Source: PoT sp049331405
GTDB taxonomy: Bacteria; Planctomycetota; Planctomycetia; Isosphaerales; Isosphaeraceae
DNA length: 64,000 nucleotides
NCBI RefSeq assembly: GCF_049331405.1
Contig: NZ_CP186274.1
Location: forward strand, 6,262,001 to 6,326,000
Reading direction: 5' to 3'
Shown: positions 19,473-27,996 of the stretch, in pieces
Layout: every line of letters starts with the position of its first letter
Position numbering within the stretch: the stretch's first letter is position 1
The notes under the pieces: generated by a model
Told to the model about the DNA's origin: nothing
What the model saw: only the letters and a program-made list of their open reading frames with translations
The model's database searches: none
Made by a program: the position numbers and the translations under genes

Positions 19473-19814
19473 ATGCGACCGCTCTATCATCCGCCCCTCT
19501 CCGAGATCACCGTGCGGGGGCTGCTCCATGCCCTGTCGGACCCGGTGCGCGTCTGCATCTACAGGCGGCTTTCGGGCGCGGATCGCGTCAGGAATTGCGT
19601 GACATTTGCGCATGTTGGGGACAAGCTGCTGCCCAAGTCGTCGCTTTCACAGCACTTCAAAGTCTTGCGCGAGGCCGGGCTCATCCGTAGCGAGCGCAAG
19701 GGGGTCGAGCTGCACAACCAATCGAGGGGCGACGAGCTCAAGGAGAAGTTCGGCCGGATGATCGACGCGATCCTCGAGGCCTACGAAGACGAGGCGGGCG
19801 CTTCGAAGACGTGA
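19473..19814 (+). CDS. ArsR-family helix-turn-helix regulator
   Basis: With ATG 19473 as start the protein has 113 residues; ATG 19437 is the nearest alternative. The winged helix is seen in ITVRGLLHALSDPVRVCIYR and SSLSQHFKVLREAGLI, which is the ArsR recognition helix pattern, followed by the wing IRSERKGVELHN. No metal-binding Cys pair of the ELCVCDL type is present, so a non-metal signal is likelier. It is divergent from the SDR pair and probably represses that pair and itself through the dyad at 19401-19435. The link is inference from gene order. Confidence 0.87.
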   Translation: MRPLYHPPLSEITVRGLLHALSDPVRVCIYRRLSGADRVRNCVTFAHVGDKLLPKSSLSQHFKVLREAGLIRSERKGVELHNQSRGDELKEKFGRMIDAILEAYEDEAGASKT

Positions 19815-19837
19815 GCCGTCGCCTGCTGCCCTCGACT

Positions 19838-20359
19838 TCAATTCCCTGGCGCGTCCCAGGGGGGGGCCGCGAAGGTCGGGGGCGCGGGGGCGGGAGTTGG
19901 TGTCGGATCGGCCTCGTCCGACTCTCGGGTCCGGGGTTCGAAGTAGGCCGTGACGACCCCGCCGACGTAACCGAGCAGGAGCGTCAGGAGCATGTGGCCG
20001 ATCCGCGTCGTCGCGACGACCTCGTGGCTCGACAGGCTCCCCTCGGTCGGCCTCCCGAAGTAGAACCAGACGGCGAGGTCGTCGAGGGCCCGCGACGTGA
20101 TCAGGTTCTCACCCCTGCCGAGGTTGGCGAGCAGGAAATAACCCCAGCCGACGACGGCGAAGCCGAACCAGAAGGCCCCGCGACTCCTCGCGGCGATCGT
20201 GGAGACGATCAGGCTCGCCGCCACGATCGAATAGAGCCCCTGGTAATAGAGGAAATACGTGCTGTACCCATCATGGATCGATCGGACCGAGGCCAGCGCC
20301 AGCCCGATCGGGATCTGGGAGATCGTGAAGGCTCGGACGAAACGATTCGGTCCATTCAT
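19838..20359 (-). CDS. Four-helix membrane protein of unknown function
   Basis: From ATG 20359 the product has 173 residues. About four hydrophobic segments are visible: ISQIPIGLALASV, YFLYYQGLYSIVAASLIVS, AFWFGFAVVGWGYFLLANLG and IGHMLLTLLLGYVGGVVTAYF. A short Pro/Ala-rich cytoplasmic tail follows (TPTPAPAPPTFAAPP). I recognise no family. An upstream in-frame extension to 20539 lacks a ribosome site and reads like noncoding sequence. The gene is convergent with the ArsR gene, 23 bases away. Confidence 0.7.
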   Translation of the reverse strand: MNGPNRFVRAFTISQIPIGLALASVRSIHDGYSTYFLYYQGLYSIVAASLIVSTIAARSRGAFWFGFAVVGWGYFLLANLGRGENLITSRALDDLAVWFYFGRPTEGSLSSHEVVATTRIGHMLLTLLLGYVGGVVTAYFEPRTRESDEADPTPTPAPAPPTFAAPPWDAPGN

Positions 20360-20560
20360 GGGCCATCCGACTCCCTGCTTATTAAATCCTCGTGGGGACC
20401 CCGATCGGAGAAGATCCCGAGAGATCGGCTTCGCGTGGGTTGTCGCTTCGAGTTCTGCTTTCCTATAACTTATAGGCGAACCCTGACGCACGGTGACACC
20501 GGAGTTATCGCGGGGCTCGATTTGGTGAGCCCTACTCACATTCCTGGCGATCGGGGGGCG

Positions 20561-21634
20561 TCATTTCGGGGGCTGGACCTTCTCGCTGCTGAAGACGACA
20601 TAACGGCCGCCGGGCGAGAAGATGGGGTCGGAGAGGGCGATTCCGTATCCCTTCCTCTCGTACGGCCTGGGTTTCTCCGACCGTCCTGGGTGGAACGAGT
20701 AGAGCGTGCCCGCAGGGTCGTGCGATCGGGGCCGCCCGATGAAGATGCACAGATCGGTCTCGGGCGAGTAGATCGGATACACGGGCCTGGTCTCGAGCTC
20801 CGGGCCCCGCTTCCAGAGGACCTTCTTGATTTTGGCCTCCTCGGGCTTGGAGATGTCGACGAGCGCGATCGAGTCGGACTCGGCGTCGCCGACGGCCGCG
20901 ATGAGGGTGTCGCTCCCGGTCCCGTACCAGGTGGGCGTGGTGTAGATCTTCGGCTCGGCGAGCGAGACCTGATGCGGCTCCCCCGTCTTGATGTCGATGA
21001 GCGAAAGCTGCGTCGGGTCGGCGAAGCTGACGATCAGGAGCCGCTTGCCGTCGGGCGAGATCTTGGGCCGGCCGAACTCGCAGAGGAACCGTCGGTTCTG
21101 CCCGGTCGCTTGCATGATCCAGGTCCCCGGCTCGGCGTTGGCCACGGCGCCCGGGTTCAGCAGGAAGATGACGCGGTCCCCTTCCGGCGTCAGCCCAGGG
21201 CAGTTGCCCGGCCCGAGGTCGCTGAGCTCCGGCGTCTTCTGGCCGGCCTCGAAGAGTTGCAGTCGCGACTTGTCGAAGGCATTGCCGGGGGCCGGGGTGA
21301 CGTCGAAGAGGAGCCGCGTGCCGTCCTGGGACCACTCGGGGGACCCGCCGTAGACCAGGCCCTCGTCGGGCTCGTCGACGATGAGCGTGGCGTCGCCGGT
21401 CTCGGCGTCGAGCAGGTAGAGGACCCGCCCCTCCTTCGCCTTGGACGGGACCGCGGGGTGCGCCTTGAACTGCCCGGCGAGCTTCTCCACGGCCGCGGCT
21501 ACGGCCTTGTTCTCCCCGATCGGCGCCGCCTTCACGCCCGGCGATTGTGGAGGTTCCGCCTCCAGGGCGGCGGCGAAACCATTCAATGCCAACGCGAGTC
21601 CCATCAGCGTTCCGACATGGACCTTGACGCGCAT
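20561..21634 (-). CDS. Secreted TolB/WD40-like beta-propeller protein (PD40 repeats)
   Basis: The start at ATG 21634 is preferred over ATG 21652 because GGGGAAA precedes it. The product has 357 residues with a signal peptide (VGTLMGLALALNGFAAALEA). The rest consists of repeated propeller blades of the PD40 type: SPEWSQDGTRLLFDV, CPGLTPEGDRVIFLL, RPKISPDGKRLLIVS and DPIFSPGGRYVVFSS. This family typically acts as a periplasmic or outer-envelope scaffold. No catalytic residues are recognised. The neighbour downstream on the same strand (19838-20359) gives no functional hint. Confidence 0.82.
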   Translation of the reverse strand: MRVKVHVGTLMGLALALNGFAAALEAEPPQSPGVKAAPIGENKAVAAAVEKLAGQFKAHPAVPSKAKEGRVLYLLDAETGDATLIVDEPDEGLVYGGSPEWSQDGTRLLFDVTPAPGNAFDKSRLQLFEAGQKTPELSDLGPGNCPGLTPEGDRVIFLLNPGAVANAEPGTWIMQATGQNRRFLCEFGRPKISPDGKRLLIVSFADPTQLSLIDIKTGEPHQVSLAEPKIYTTPTWYGTGSDTLIAAVGDAESDSIALVDISKPEEAKIKKVLWKRGPELETRPVYPIYSPETDLCIFIGRPRSHDPAGTLYSFHPGRSEKPRPYERKGYGIALSDPIFSPGGRYVVFSSEKVQPPK

Positions 21635-21833
21635 GGTGGATTTCCCCTGCAATGACCGGGTGGCCTCGACGGCTCGGCACCCGGCCTCGGTTTCTTCGCG
21701 GCGACGACCCTTTTTCAGGTGGGATCAAGAGATCCCGTTGAGATCATCGAGGATCGTCGAGTGAGTTGCAATCATCCCCTTGCGCGTGCCATCCTGCCCG
21801 GGGACGTTCGAGCCCAGGGGCCTTTCCTGCGGT

Positions 21834-22598
21834 TCAGGTGTCGAGGATGGGGTCGTGCAGGGGGTGTTCGGGCGAGCGGTGCCTTTCCCCCTTCTCCCCG
21901 GACACCCAGCCGAAGAGCTCCAGCTTCTGCGAGCGGGCCATGTCCTGCCAATGGCGGAGGTCGTGGGCGGCCCTCTCCCAGGTGATCCCGCGGATCTCCC
22001 GATATCGTCTTGTGGCCTCGAGCTGCTTTCCCGAGAGGATCAGGAGGTCGAGCTCGGCGATCCGCCCGGAGGCTTCCCTGACCTTGGGGTGATCGGGCAG
22101 GCCGTCTTCGGGGGGGATCCAGCCGAAGCGAGCCAGCTTCTGCGACCGCTCGAGGTTCTGCCAGCCCCGCATGGCGGCGACGGCCTCGTCCCAGGTGGAT
22201 TTGCTGAGTTCCCGATAGCGCCGAGTGGCCTCGGCCTGCTTGTCCGCGAGGACCAGGCGGTCGACCTCGTAGACGTGCCTGGCCGCTTCCTTCGCCCTGG
22301 GGTGGTCCGGGAGGTCGTACTCGGGCCCTTCACTGAAGATGATCCACTGCTGCCTGGCGAGCTCGGTGCCGTGGTCCACGATCAGCTTGCCGAGCGCCGC
22401 CGGATCCATCTTCCCCCAGACATGGCCGCACGATGCGCAGGCCTGGACCCCCCGAATCGTGACGCCGATCCCCTGCTGCAGCAGGGGTAACTGGCGGTGG
22501 GGGAAGAAGTTATTGGGCCCCTGGCCGTTGGCCATCGAGCCGACATGCCCCGCGACGAGGTTCTCCGAATTGCAGGCCGGACAGCGAAGGTCTTCCAC
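21834..22598 (-). CDS. Zinc-ribbon protein with a duplicated L7/L12-like helical domain
   Basis: The start at GTG 22598 is chosen because AGGGG precedes it and the zinc ribbon begins directly (C6-x2-C9 and C54-x2-C57). The 254-residue protein then has two copies of a roughly 66-residue unit at about 95-160 and 166-231. Each opens with LPDHP, contains a KQxEATRRYRE segment followed by TWDEA or TWERA, and ends in RSQKLxxFGW. The KQxEATRRYRE stretch resembles the C-terminal domain of ribosomal protein L7/L12 (GKKIEAIKLYRE). The function is unknown; a role in protein-protein contacts is likely. The last part (from about 232) is short and charged. Confidence 0.78.
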   Translation of the reverse strand: MEDLRCPACNSENLVAGHVGSMANGQGPNNFFPHRQLPLLQQGIGVTIRGVQACASCGHVWGKMDPAALGKLIVDHGTELARQQWIIFSEGPEYDLPDHPRAKEAARHVYEVDRLVLADKQAEATRRYRELSKSTWDEAVAAMRGWQNLERSQKLARFGWIPPEDGLPDHPKVREASGRIAELDLLILSGKQLEATRRYREIRGITWERAAHDLRHWQDMARSQKLELFGWVSGEKGERHRSPEHPLHDPILDT

Positions 22599-23111
22599 GG
22601 CGGTTCCGCCCCTCGGGTTCTCAGGTTCGTGTGGATGATGGCAGGTTCGATGTGACGACACCTGCCGGTCGCGAAGGGATTCGCCGGCCGAGCCCCCGCA
22701 TTCGAACCCCGTCCCCGAGGTTTTCACCACAAGTACTCCCTCGGGAGCTCCGAATTGTTCCCGAAAAGTTTCTGAACGTATTGTCAAAAATCGACGGCAC
22801 GTCAAAATTGATTCGAGGTTGGTTCGGATCGTCTCGTGAAGTAGGCGAGGATATCCGGATGCTGGATCTCCCGGGCCAGTCGGTCTTGCCGATCGGCTTG
22901 GCGTGTCTAGGCTTGTGGATTGACCTGGCGGCGAGTAGGTTCATGGTGCCTCGCAATGCTCATGTCACCTCTCGTCGCCTTGCGTTAATAGCGAATGCGC
23001 GATGAGCTCGGCGGCCCGGCGGCGATGGAGGGTGAACCCTTCGCGACCTTCGGGACTCGGCCCGACCGTCCGGATTTCTGAGATAGATCACGAAGGGGAT
23101 AGCGCCGGCCC
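22599..23111. other. Intergenic region upstream of the RND operon
   Basis: This 513-base stretch separates divergent genes. TTGTCA (22781-22786) and CAAAAT (22803-22808) with 16 bases between could be a sigma-70-type promoter facing the efflux genes, but it lies about 300 bases from the first start codon. No gene is seen. Confidence 0.35.
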
Positions 23112-24626
23112 ATGAACTCGAAGAATCGCCGACCATATCGAGCCCTCTGGAATCTGGCCGCCTGCCTGACTTCGGCCGTCGCCATGCTGGCCCTGGCCGG
23201 CTGCCAGAAGCCGCAAGCCGTGGCCACCCCACCCCCCCCGACCGTCGGCGTGATCGACTCGATCCGGAAGACGGTCCCGATCCTGGCCACGCCCAACGGG
23301 ACGACCCGGGCGCTCGAGGACGTCACCATCCGGGCCCGGGTGCGCGGGTTCCTGCGGGAGCGGCACTTCCAGGAGGGGACGCTCGTCAAGAAAGGCCAGC
23401 TCCTCCTGGTCATCGACGAGGAGCCGTATCAAGTCGCGCTGAAGTCGGCCCAGGCCAAGCAGGCGGAGGCCGAGGCCTCCGTGAAGAAGGCCGAGCAGTC
23501 CAAGGGACGCGAGGTCAGCGGGGCCCAGCTCGCCCTCGACAAGGCCCAGCTCTTCCTGAACACGGTCGAGGAGAAGCGCAGCCGGGCGCTCCTCGTCCGC
23601 AACGCGGGGACCCGCGAGGACCTGGACAAGGCCGAGGCCGAGCGCAAGAAATTCGAGGCGCAGGTCGAGGCCGACAAGGCCAACCTCGACCAGGCAAACG
23701 CCGACTACGAGGTGGGGATCCTCAGCGCAAAGGCCCAGCTCGATGCCGCCAAGGCCGCCGTCCTCAACGCCGAGCTCGACCTCGGGTATTGCCGGATGTT
23801 CGCGCCGATCGACGGGCGCATCGGCGAGGCGATGGTCAAGGTCGGGAACCTCGTGGGGCCCGATTCGGGCGGCGGCGGCAGCTTCTCGGAGCTGGCCACG
23901 ATCCAGCAGCTCGACCCGATGGGCGTCGACATCCGGATCAGCTCCCGATACCTCGACCGAGCCACGGAGCTCACCGGCAAGGGGCTCACCGCCCGCTTGA
24001 TCCGCCCGGGGCTCGTGGGGGACCAGGAGCACCCGTTCGAGGGGCGATGCTACTTCATTGATAACAAGATCGATGAGACGACCTCGACCTTCCTCGCGAA
24101 GGCGACGGTGCCGAACCCGACCGGGAGCCTCCTGCCGGGCGAGTACGTCAAGCTCCGGCTCGTCGTCGACCGCCTGGACAACGCCGTCGTCGTGCCGACG
24201 CCGGCCGTGATGGAGACCGACGCGGGCGCGGTCGTCTACATCGTCGACAAGGACGGCAAGGTCGCAATCCAGCGGGTCGACGCCGCGCAGACGTACGAGG
24301 GCTATCGGGTCATCACCAAGGGGCTGGACGCGGGCGTGCCCGTGATCGTCGAGGGCCTGCAAATGATCCGCCCGGGCATACCCGTGAAGACTGAAGCGGC
24401 CGTGCTGCCCAGGCAGACCCAGGACGCGTCGAAGCGAGACACGCCGAGGCCGACGAGCGAAGAAGGGGCGTCCTCGGCCTCAAGGCCGGCGCCCGACAAC
24501 CAGCCGGCGTCCCCCCCGACCCCGGGCGGCCCCCGCTCCGCCGTCGAGGAGGCCCGGCGCACCGATCGGCCCGCCGCGACGACCCCCGCCCAACCCCCGG
24601 GCGAGAACAAGCCGCCCCAGGAGTGA
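23112..24626 (+). CDS. RND efflux periplasmic adaptor lipoprotein (membrane fusion protein)
   Basis: This 504-residue adaptor has a lipoprotein signal with the lipobox LAGC (C31), so it should be anchored in the inner membrane. The barrel-sandwich hybrid begins at GVIDSIRKTVPILATPNGTT and VTIRARVRGFLRERHFQEGTLVKKGQLLLVID (about 50-105). A long coiled-coil hairpin rich in Lys, Ala and Glu follows (about 110-230), then the beta-barrel and membrane-proximal domains (about 230-420). The last 85 residues are a Pro/Ser-rich tail. It links the RND pump encoded by the next gene to an outer-membrane channel. The channel gene is not in the window. Confidence 0.93.
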   Translation: MNSKNRRPYRALWNLAACLTSAVAMLALAGCQKPQAVATPPPPTVGVIDSIRKTVPILATPNGTTRALEDVTIRARVRGFLRERHFQEGTLVKKGQLLLVIDEEPYQVALKSAQAKQAEAEASVKKAEQSKGREVSGAQLALDKAQLFLNTVEEKRSRALLVRNAGTREDLDKAEAERKKFEAQVEADKANLDQANADYEVGILSAKAQLDAAKAAVLNAELDLGYCRMFAPIDGRIGEAMVKVGNLVGPDSGGGGSFSELATIQQLDPMGVDIRISSRYLDRATELTGKGLTARLIRPGLVGDQEHPFEGRCYFIDNKIDETTSTFLAKATVPNPTGSLLPGEYVKLRLVVDRLDNAVVVPTPAVMETDAGAVVYIVDKDGKVAIQRVDAAQTYEGYRVITKGLDAGVPVIVEGLQMIRPGIPVKTEAAVLPRQTQDASKRDTPRPTSEEGASSASRPAPDNQPASPPTPGGPRSAVEEARRTDRPAATTPAQPPGENKPPQE

Positions 24627-24700
24627 CCGACGGCCCTCGACGCTCCGAGCCTCGACACGGAACCATCCCCAAAGTAAAGTGCCGCGAGCCCAACGCCCCC

Positions 24701-27700
24701 ATGGTTAACTTCTTCATCCGCCGGCCGATCTTCGCCACGGTCCTGGCCCTGCTCATGCTGCTGATCGGCGGCATCAGCGCGATGACGCTCCCCATCGCGC
24801 AGTACCCGCAGATCGCCCCGCCTCAGGTCCAGGTGACGACGACCTACACCGGTGCCGACGCCCTGAGCGTGGCGAGGACCGTCACCACGCCGATCGAGCA
24901 GCAGATCAACGGCACGAAGGGGATGATCTATTACAGCTCCGACTCTACGAGCAATGGCGTCTCGAACATCGTCGCCACGTTCGACGTCGGATTCTCGCAG
25001 GACCTCGCCGCCGTCGACATCCAGAACAAGGTCCAGACGGCCGAGCCCCAGCTCCCCCCCGAGGTGAAGCAGTACGGCGTGACGATCAAGAAGACGTCGA
25101 CCGACATGGTCTGCGTCGTGAACCTGATCTCGCCCGACGGCCGGTTCGACGCCACCTTCCTCGACAACTACGGCCAGATCTACATCTCCGACGTCCTCAA
25201 GCGCATCCCCGGCGTGAGCGACGTCAGCGTCTTCGGGCGCAAGTATGCCATGCGGATCTGGATGGACCCCGATCGCCTGGCGAACATGAAGATCGCCCCG
25301 ACCGAGGTGATCCAGGCGGTGCAGCAGGAGAACGTCCAGGCCGCCGCCGGCAAGATCGGCGGCCAGCCCGTGCCGACCGGCCAGGACTTCGAGTTCCCGA
25401 TCACCGTCAAGGGGCGGCTCGAGAAGGCGGCCGAGTTCGAGGAGATCATCGTCAGGCGTAATAACGACGGCTCGATCGTCCGGCTCCGCGACGTGGCCCG
25501 CGTCGAGCTCTCCTCGGAGAACTACGAGACCGCCGGCTACCTCGACGGCAAGCCCGCCGGCGCCATGCCCGTCTACCAGTACGCCGACGCGAATGCCCTC
25601 GCGATCGTCGCCCAGGTCAAGTCGCAGATGGACCGGCTCAGGAAGAGCTTCCCGGAAGGGCTCGACTATCAGATCGCCTATAACACGACCGAATATGTTC
25701 GCGAGAACATCGACGAGGTCGAGCACACGCTGATCGAGGCGTTCGCGCTCGTCATGATCGTCGTGTTCATCTTCCTCCAAGGGTTTCGCGCGACGATCAT
25801 CCCGATGCTGGCGATCCCGGTGTCATTGATCGCGACGTTCGCGGCGATGTCGGTGTTCGGATTCTCGCTCAACTCGCTGACGCTCTGCGGCCTGGTGCTG
25901 GCGATCGGCCTGGTGGTCGACGACGCGATCATCGTGGTCGAGAACGTGGACAAGTTCCTCGAGCGCGGGATGCGGCCGATCGAGGCCGCGAGGGCGGCGA
26001 TGGCCGAGATCACGACGCCGATCGTGACCATCACGCTCGTGCTGGCGGCGGTGTTCGTCCCCGTCGCATTCATCCCCGGGATGACGGGCCGGCTCTACAA
26101 CCAGTTCGCCCTCACGATCGTCTTCTCGTTCGTCTTCTCGGCCTTCAACTCGCTGACGTTCACCCCGGCGATGTCGCGCCTCTTCCTCAAGGCCAAGCAC
26201 GGCGAGACGAAGTTCTTCCTCTTCCGCTGGTTCAACGCGGGGCTCAAGTGGATCGAGGACTCGTACGACTCCTTCCTCGACTTCACCGCGCACCACTGGT
26301 GGACGATCGTCATCCCCTCGGCCGGCCTGCTCGCCCTGACCGGCTGGATGCTGGTGGAGCGGCCGAAGGCGTTCATCCCGACCGAGGACCAGGGGTACGT
26401 CATCATCGCGATCCAGACCCCCGACGGCACCAGCCGCGAGGCCACGGCGAGGGTCGTCAAGAGGATCGAGGAGATCGCCCGGAAGGAGAAGGGGGTCTTG
26501 CACACCGTCACGCTCGACGGCCTCAACGTCATCAGCTCGACGAACCAGAGCAATAGCGCGGTGGTCTTCGCCACTCTCGAGGAATGGTCGGAGCGTCGCG
26601 AACCCGAGCTCCGCGCCCAGGGGGTCGTCAGCAAGCTCCAGCGGATCATGTCACAGCAGATCCGCAACGCGATGGTCCTCGTCATCCAGCCGCCGCCGAT
26701 CCGAGGTCTGAGCCAGACCGGCGGTTTCGAACTGATGATCGAGGACCGCTCGGGCAAGGGCGTCGAGTCCCTCCAGCGCGTGGTCGACCAGTTCCAGAAC
26801 GAGGCGAGGAAGCGGCCCGAACTGGCCGGCGTCTTCAGCACCTTCACCGCGCGAGTGCCCCAGCTCAAGTTCGACCTCGACCGCACCAAGGCCCGCCGCC
26901 TGGATGTGCCGATCTCCGACGTCTTCGCCACGCTCCAGACGAACCTCGGCTCTTACTACATCAATGACTTCGACCTCTACGGCAAGGTCTGGAAGGTCAT
27001 GCTCCAGGCCGAGGGGGACGTCCGGACGAAGCCCGAGGATATCCTGAACCTCTACGTACTGAATCGGCAGGGGAATCGCGTCCCGCTCAGCTCGCTGGGC
27101 GAGGTCCGCTACGCCCTCGGGCCGATCGACGTGCCGCACTACAACCTCTATGCGTCGGCCAAGATCAACGGCGGCCCGGCCCCCGGCTATAGCTCGGGCC
27201 AGGCGCTCACCGCGATGGAAGACGTCGCCGCCAAGGTCCTGCCGGAAGGCTTCGGGTTCGAGTGGACCGGCACCACCTTCCAGGAGCAGAAGACCGGGAA
27301 CCAGGCGACCTCCATCTTCGCCCTCTCGATCCTTTGCGTCTTCCTGTTCATGGCCGCGTTGTATGAGAGCTGGGTGCGGCCGATGGTCATCATTCTGACC
27401 GTGCCCCTCGCCATGTTCGGCGCGGTCGTCGGGCTCTGGTTCTATAACATGCCGCTCGACGTCTTCGGGCAGATCGGCCTCGTCATGCTGATCGGCCTGG
27501 AGACGAAGAACGCGATCCTGATCGTGGAGTTCGGCATCGAGCTCCGAGAGAAGCGCGGGATGAGCATCATCGACTCGGCCAAGGAGGCCTCGCGCCAGCG
27601 ACTGCGGCCGATCCTGATGACTTCATTTGCGTTCGTCATGGGCGTCTTGCCGATGGCCAGGGCCACGGGCGCCGGGGCGTATAGCCGGAACTCGCTCGGC

Positions 27701-27904
27701 ATCGTGATCGCGTTCGGCATCGCCGTCAGCACGATCCTGGGCCGGTTCGTGATCCCGATCTATTACGTCCTGGGCGAGCAGATCATCGACTTCTTCGGCC
27801 GACTCCGCGGCATCGACAACGAGCCCGAAGGCAATGAGCATGGGCTCGAAGGTGATGACGATACCCCGCCCGGACTTCCGTCCGCGGAACCGACCCACGC
27901 CTGA
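24701..27904 (+). CDS. RND multidrug efflux permease (HAE1/AcrB type)
   Basis: From ATG 24701 the product has 1067 residues, the normal size for this family. A frame-open GTG at 24623 overlaps the adaptor stop (GTGA) and would add 26 residues, but the family normally starts at MVNFFIRRPIFA. The proton relay is intact: VVDDAIIVVENV in helix 4 (Asp-Asp) and LETKNAILIVEF in helix 10 (Lys). Two large periplasmic loops with the porter and docking domains lie between helices 1-2 and 7-8. It exports hydrophobic or amphipathic compounds using proton motive force, together with the adaptor upstream. The C-terminal tail is acidic. Confidence 0.95.
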   Translation: MVNFFIRRPIFATVLALLMLLIGGISAMTLPIAQYPQIAPPQVQVTTTYTGADALSVARTVTTPIEQQINGTKGMIYYSSDSTSNGVSNIVATFDVGFSQDLAAVDIQNKVQTAEPQLPPEVKQYGVTIKKTSTDMVCVVNLISPDGRFDATFLDNYGQIYISDVLKRIPGVSDVSVFGRKYAMRIWMDPDRLANMKIAPTEVIQAVQQENVQAAAGKIGGQPVPTGQDFEFPITVKGRLEKAAEFEEIIVRRNNDGSIVRLRDVARVELSSENYETAGYLDGKPAGAMPVYQYADANALAIVAQVKSQMDRLRKSFPEGLDYQIAYNTTEYVRENIDEVEHTLIEAFALVMIVVFIFLQGFRATIIPMLAIPVSLIATFAAMSVFGFSLNSLTLCGLVLAIGLVVDDAIIVVENVDKFLERGMRPIEAARAAMAEITTPIVTITLVLAAVFVPVAFIPGMTGRLYNQFALTIVFSFVFSAFNSLTFTPAMSRLFLKAKHGETKFFLFRWFNAGLKWIEDSYDSFLDFTAHHWWTIVIPSAGLLALTGWMLVERPKAFIPTEDQGYVIIAIQTPDGTSREATARVVKRIEEIARKEKGVLHTVTLDGLNVISSTNQSNSAVVFATLEEWSERREPELRAQGVVSKLQRIMSQQIRNAMVLVIQPPPIRGLSQTGGFELMIEDRSGKGVESLQRVVDQFQNEARKRPELAGVFSTFTARVPQLKFDLDRTKARRLDVPISDVFATLQTNLGSYYINDFDLYGKVWKVMLQAEGDVRTKPEDILNLYVLNRQGNRVPLSSLGEVRYALGPIDVPHYNLYASAKINGGPAPGYSSGQALTAMEDVAAKVLPEGFGFEWTGTTFQEQKTGNQATSIFALSILCVFLFMAALYESWVRPMVIILTVPLAMFGAVVGLWFYNMPLDVFGQIGLVMLIGLETKNAILIVEFGIELREKRGMSIIDSAKEASRQRLRPILMTSFAFVMGVLPMARATGAGAYSRNSLGIVIAFGIAVSTILGRFVIPIYYVLGEQIIDFFGRLRGIDNEPEGNEHGLEGDDDTPPGLPSAEPTHA

Positions 27905-27911
27905 TCTCTGA

Positions 27912-27934
27912 GGGCGGGGCGCTCTGCCCCGCCC
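27912..27934 (+). terminator. Hairpin after the RND pump gene
   Basis: GGGCGGGGC and GCCCCGCCC form a 9-base perfect stem with a 5-base loop, eight bases after the stop codon. No T-run follows, so it may be a weak or Rho-assisted terminator, or a stabilising 3' hairpin. Confidence 0.5.
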
Positions 27935-27996
27935 GCTTCATCCCGGAGCGTGCGGGCCTTCGGGGAATTCGGGTCAACCCTCACATCCCATGCGGC

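Noticed and set aside
24302..25780. Minus-strand frame of 492 codons
   Set aside because: Antisense of the adaptor and RND genes.
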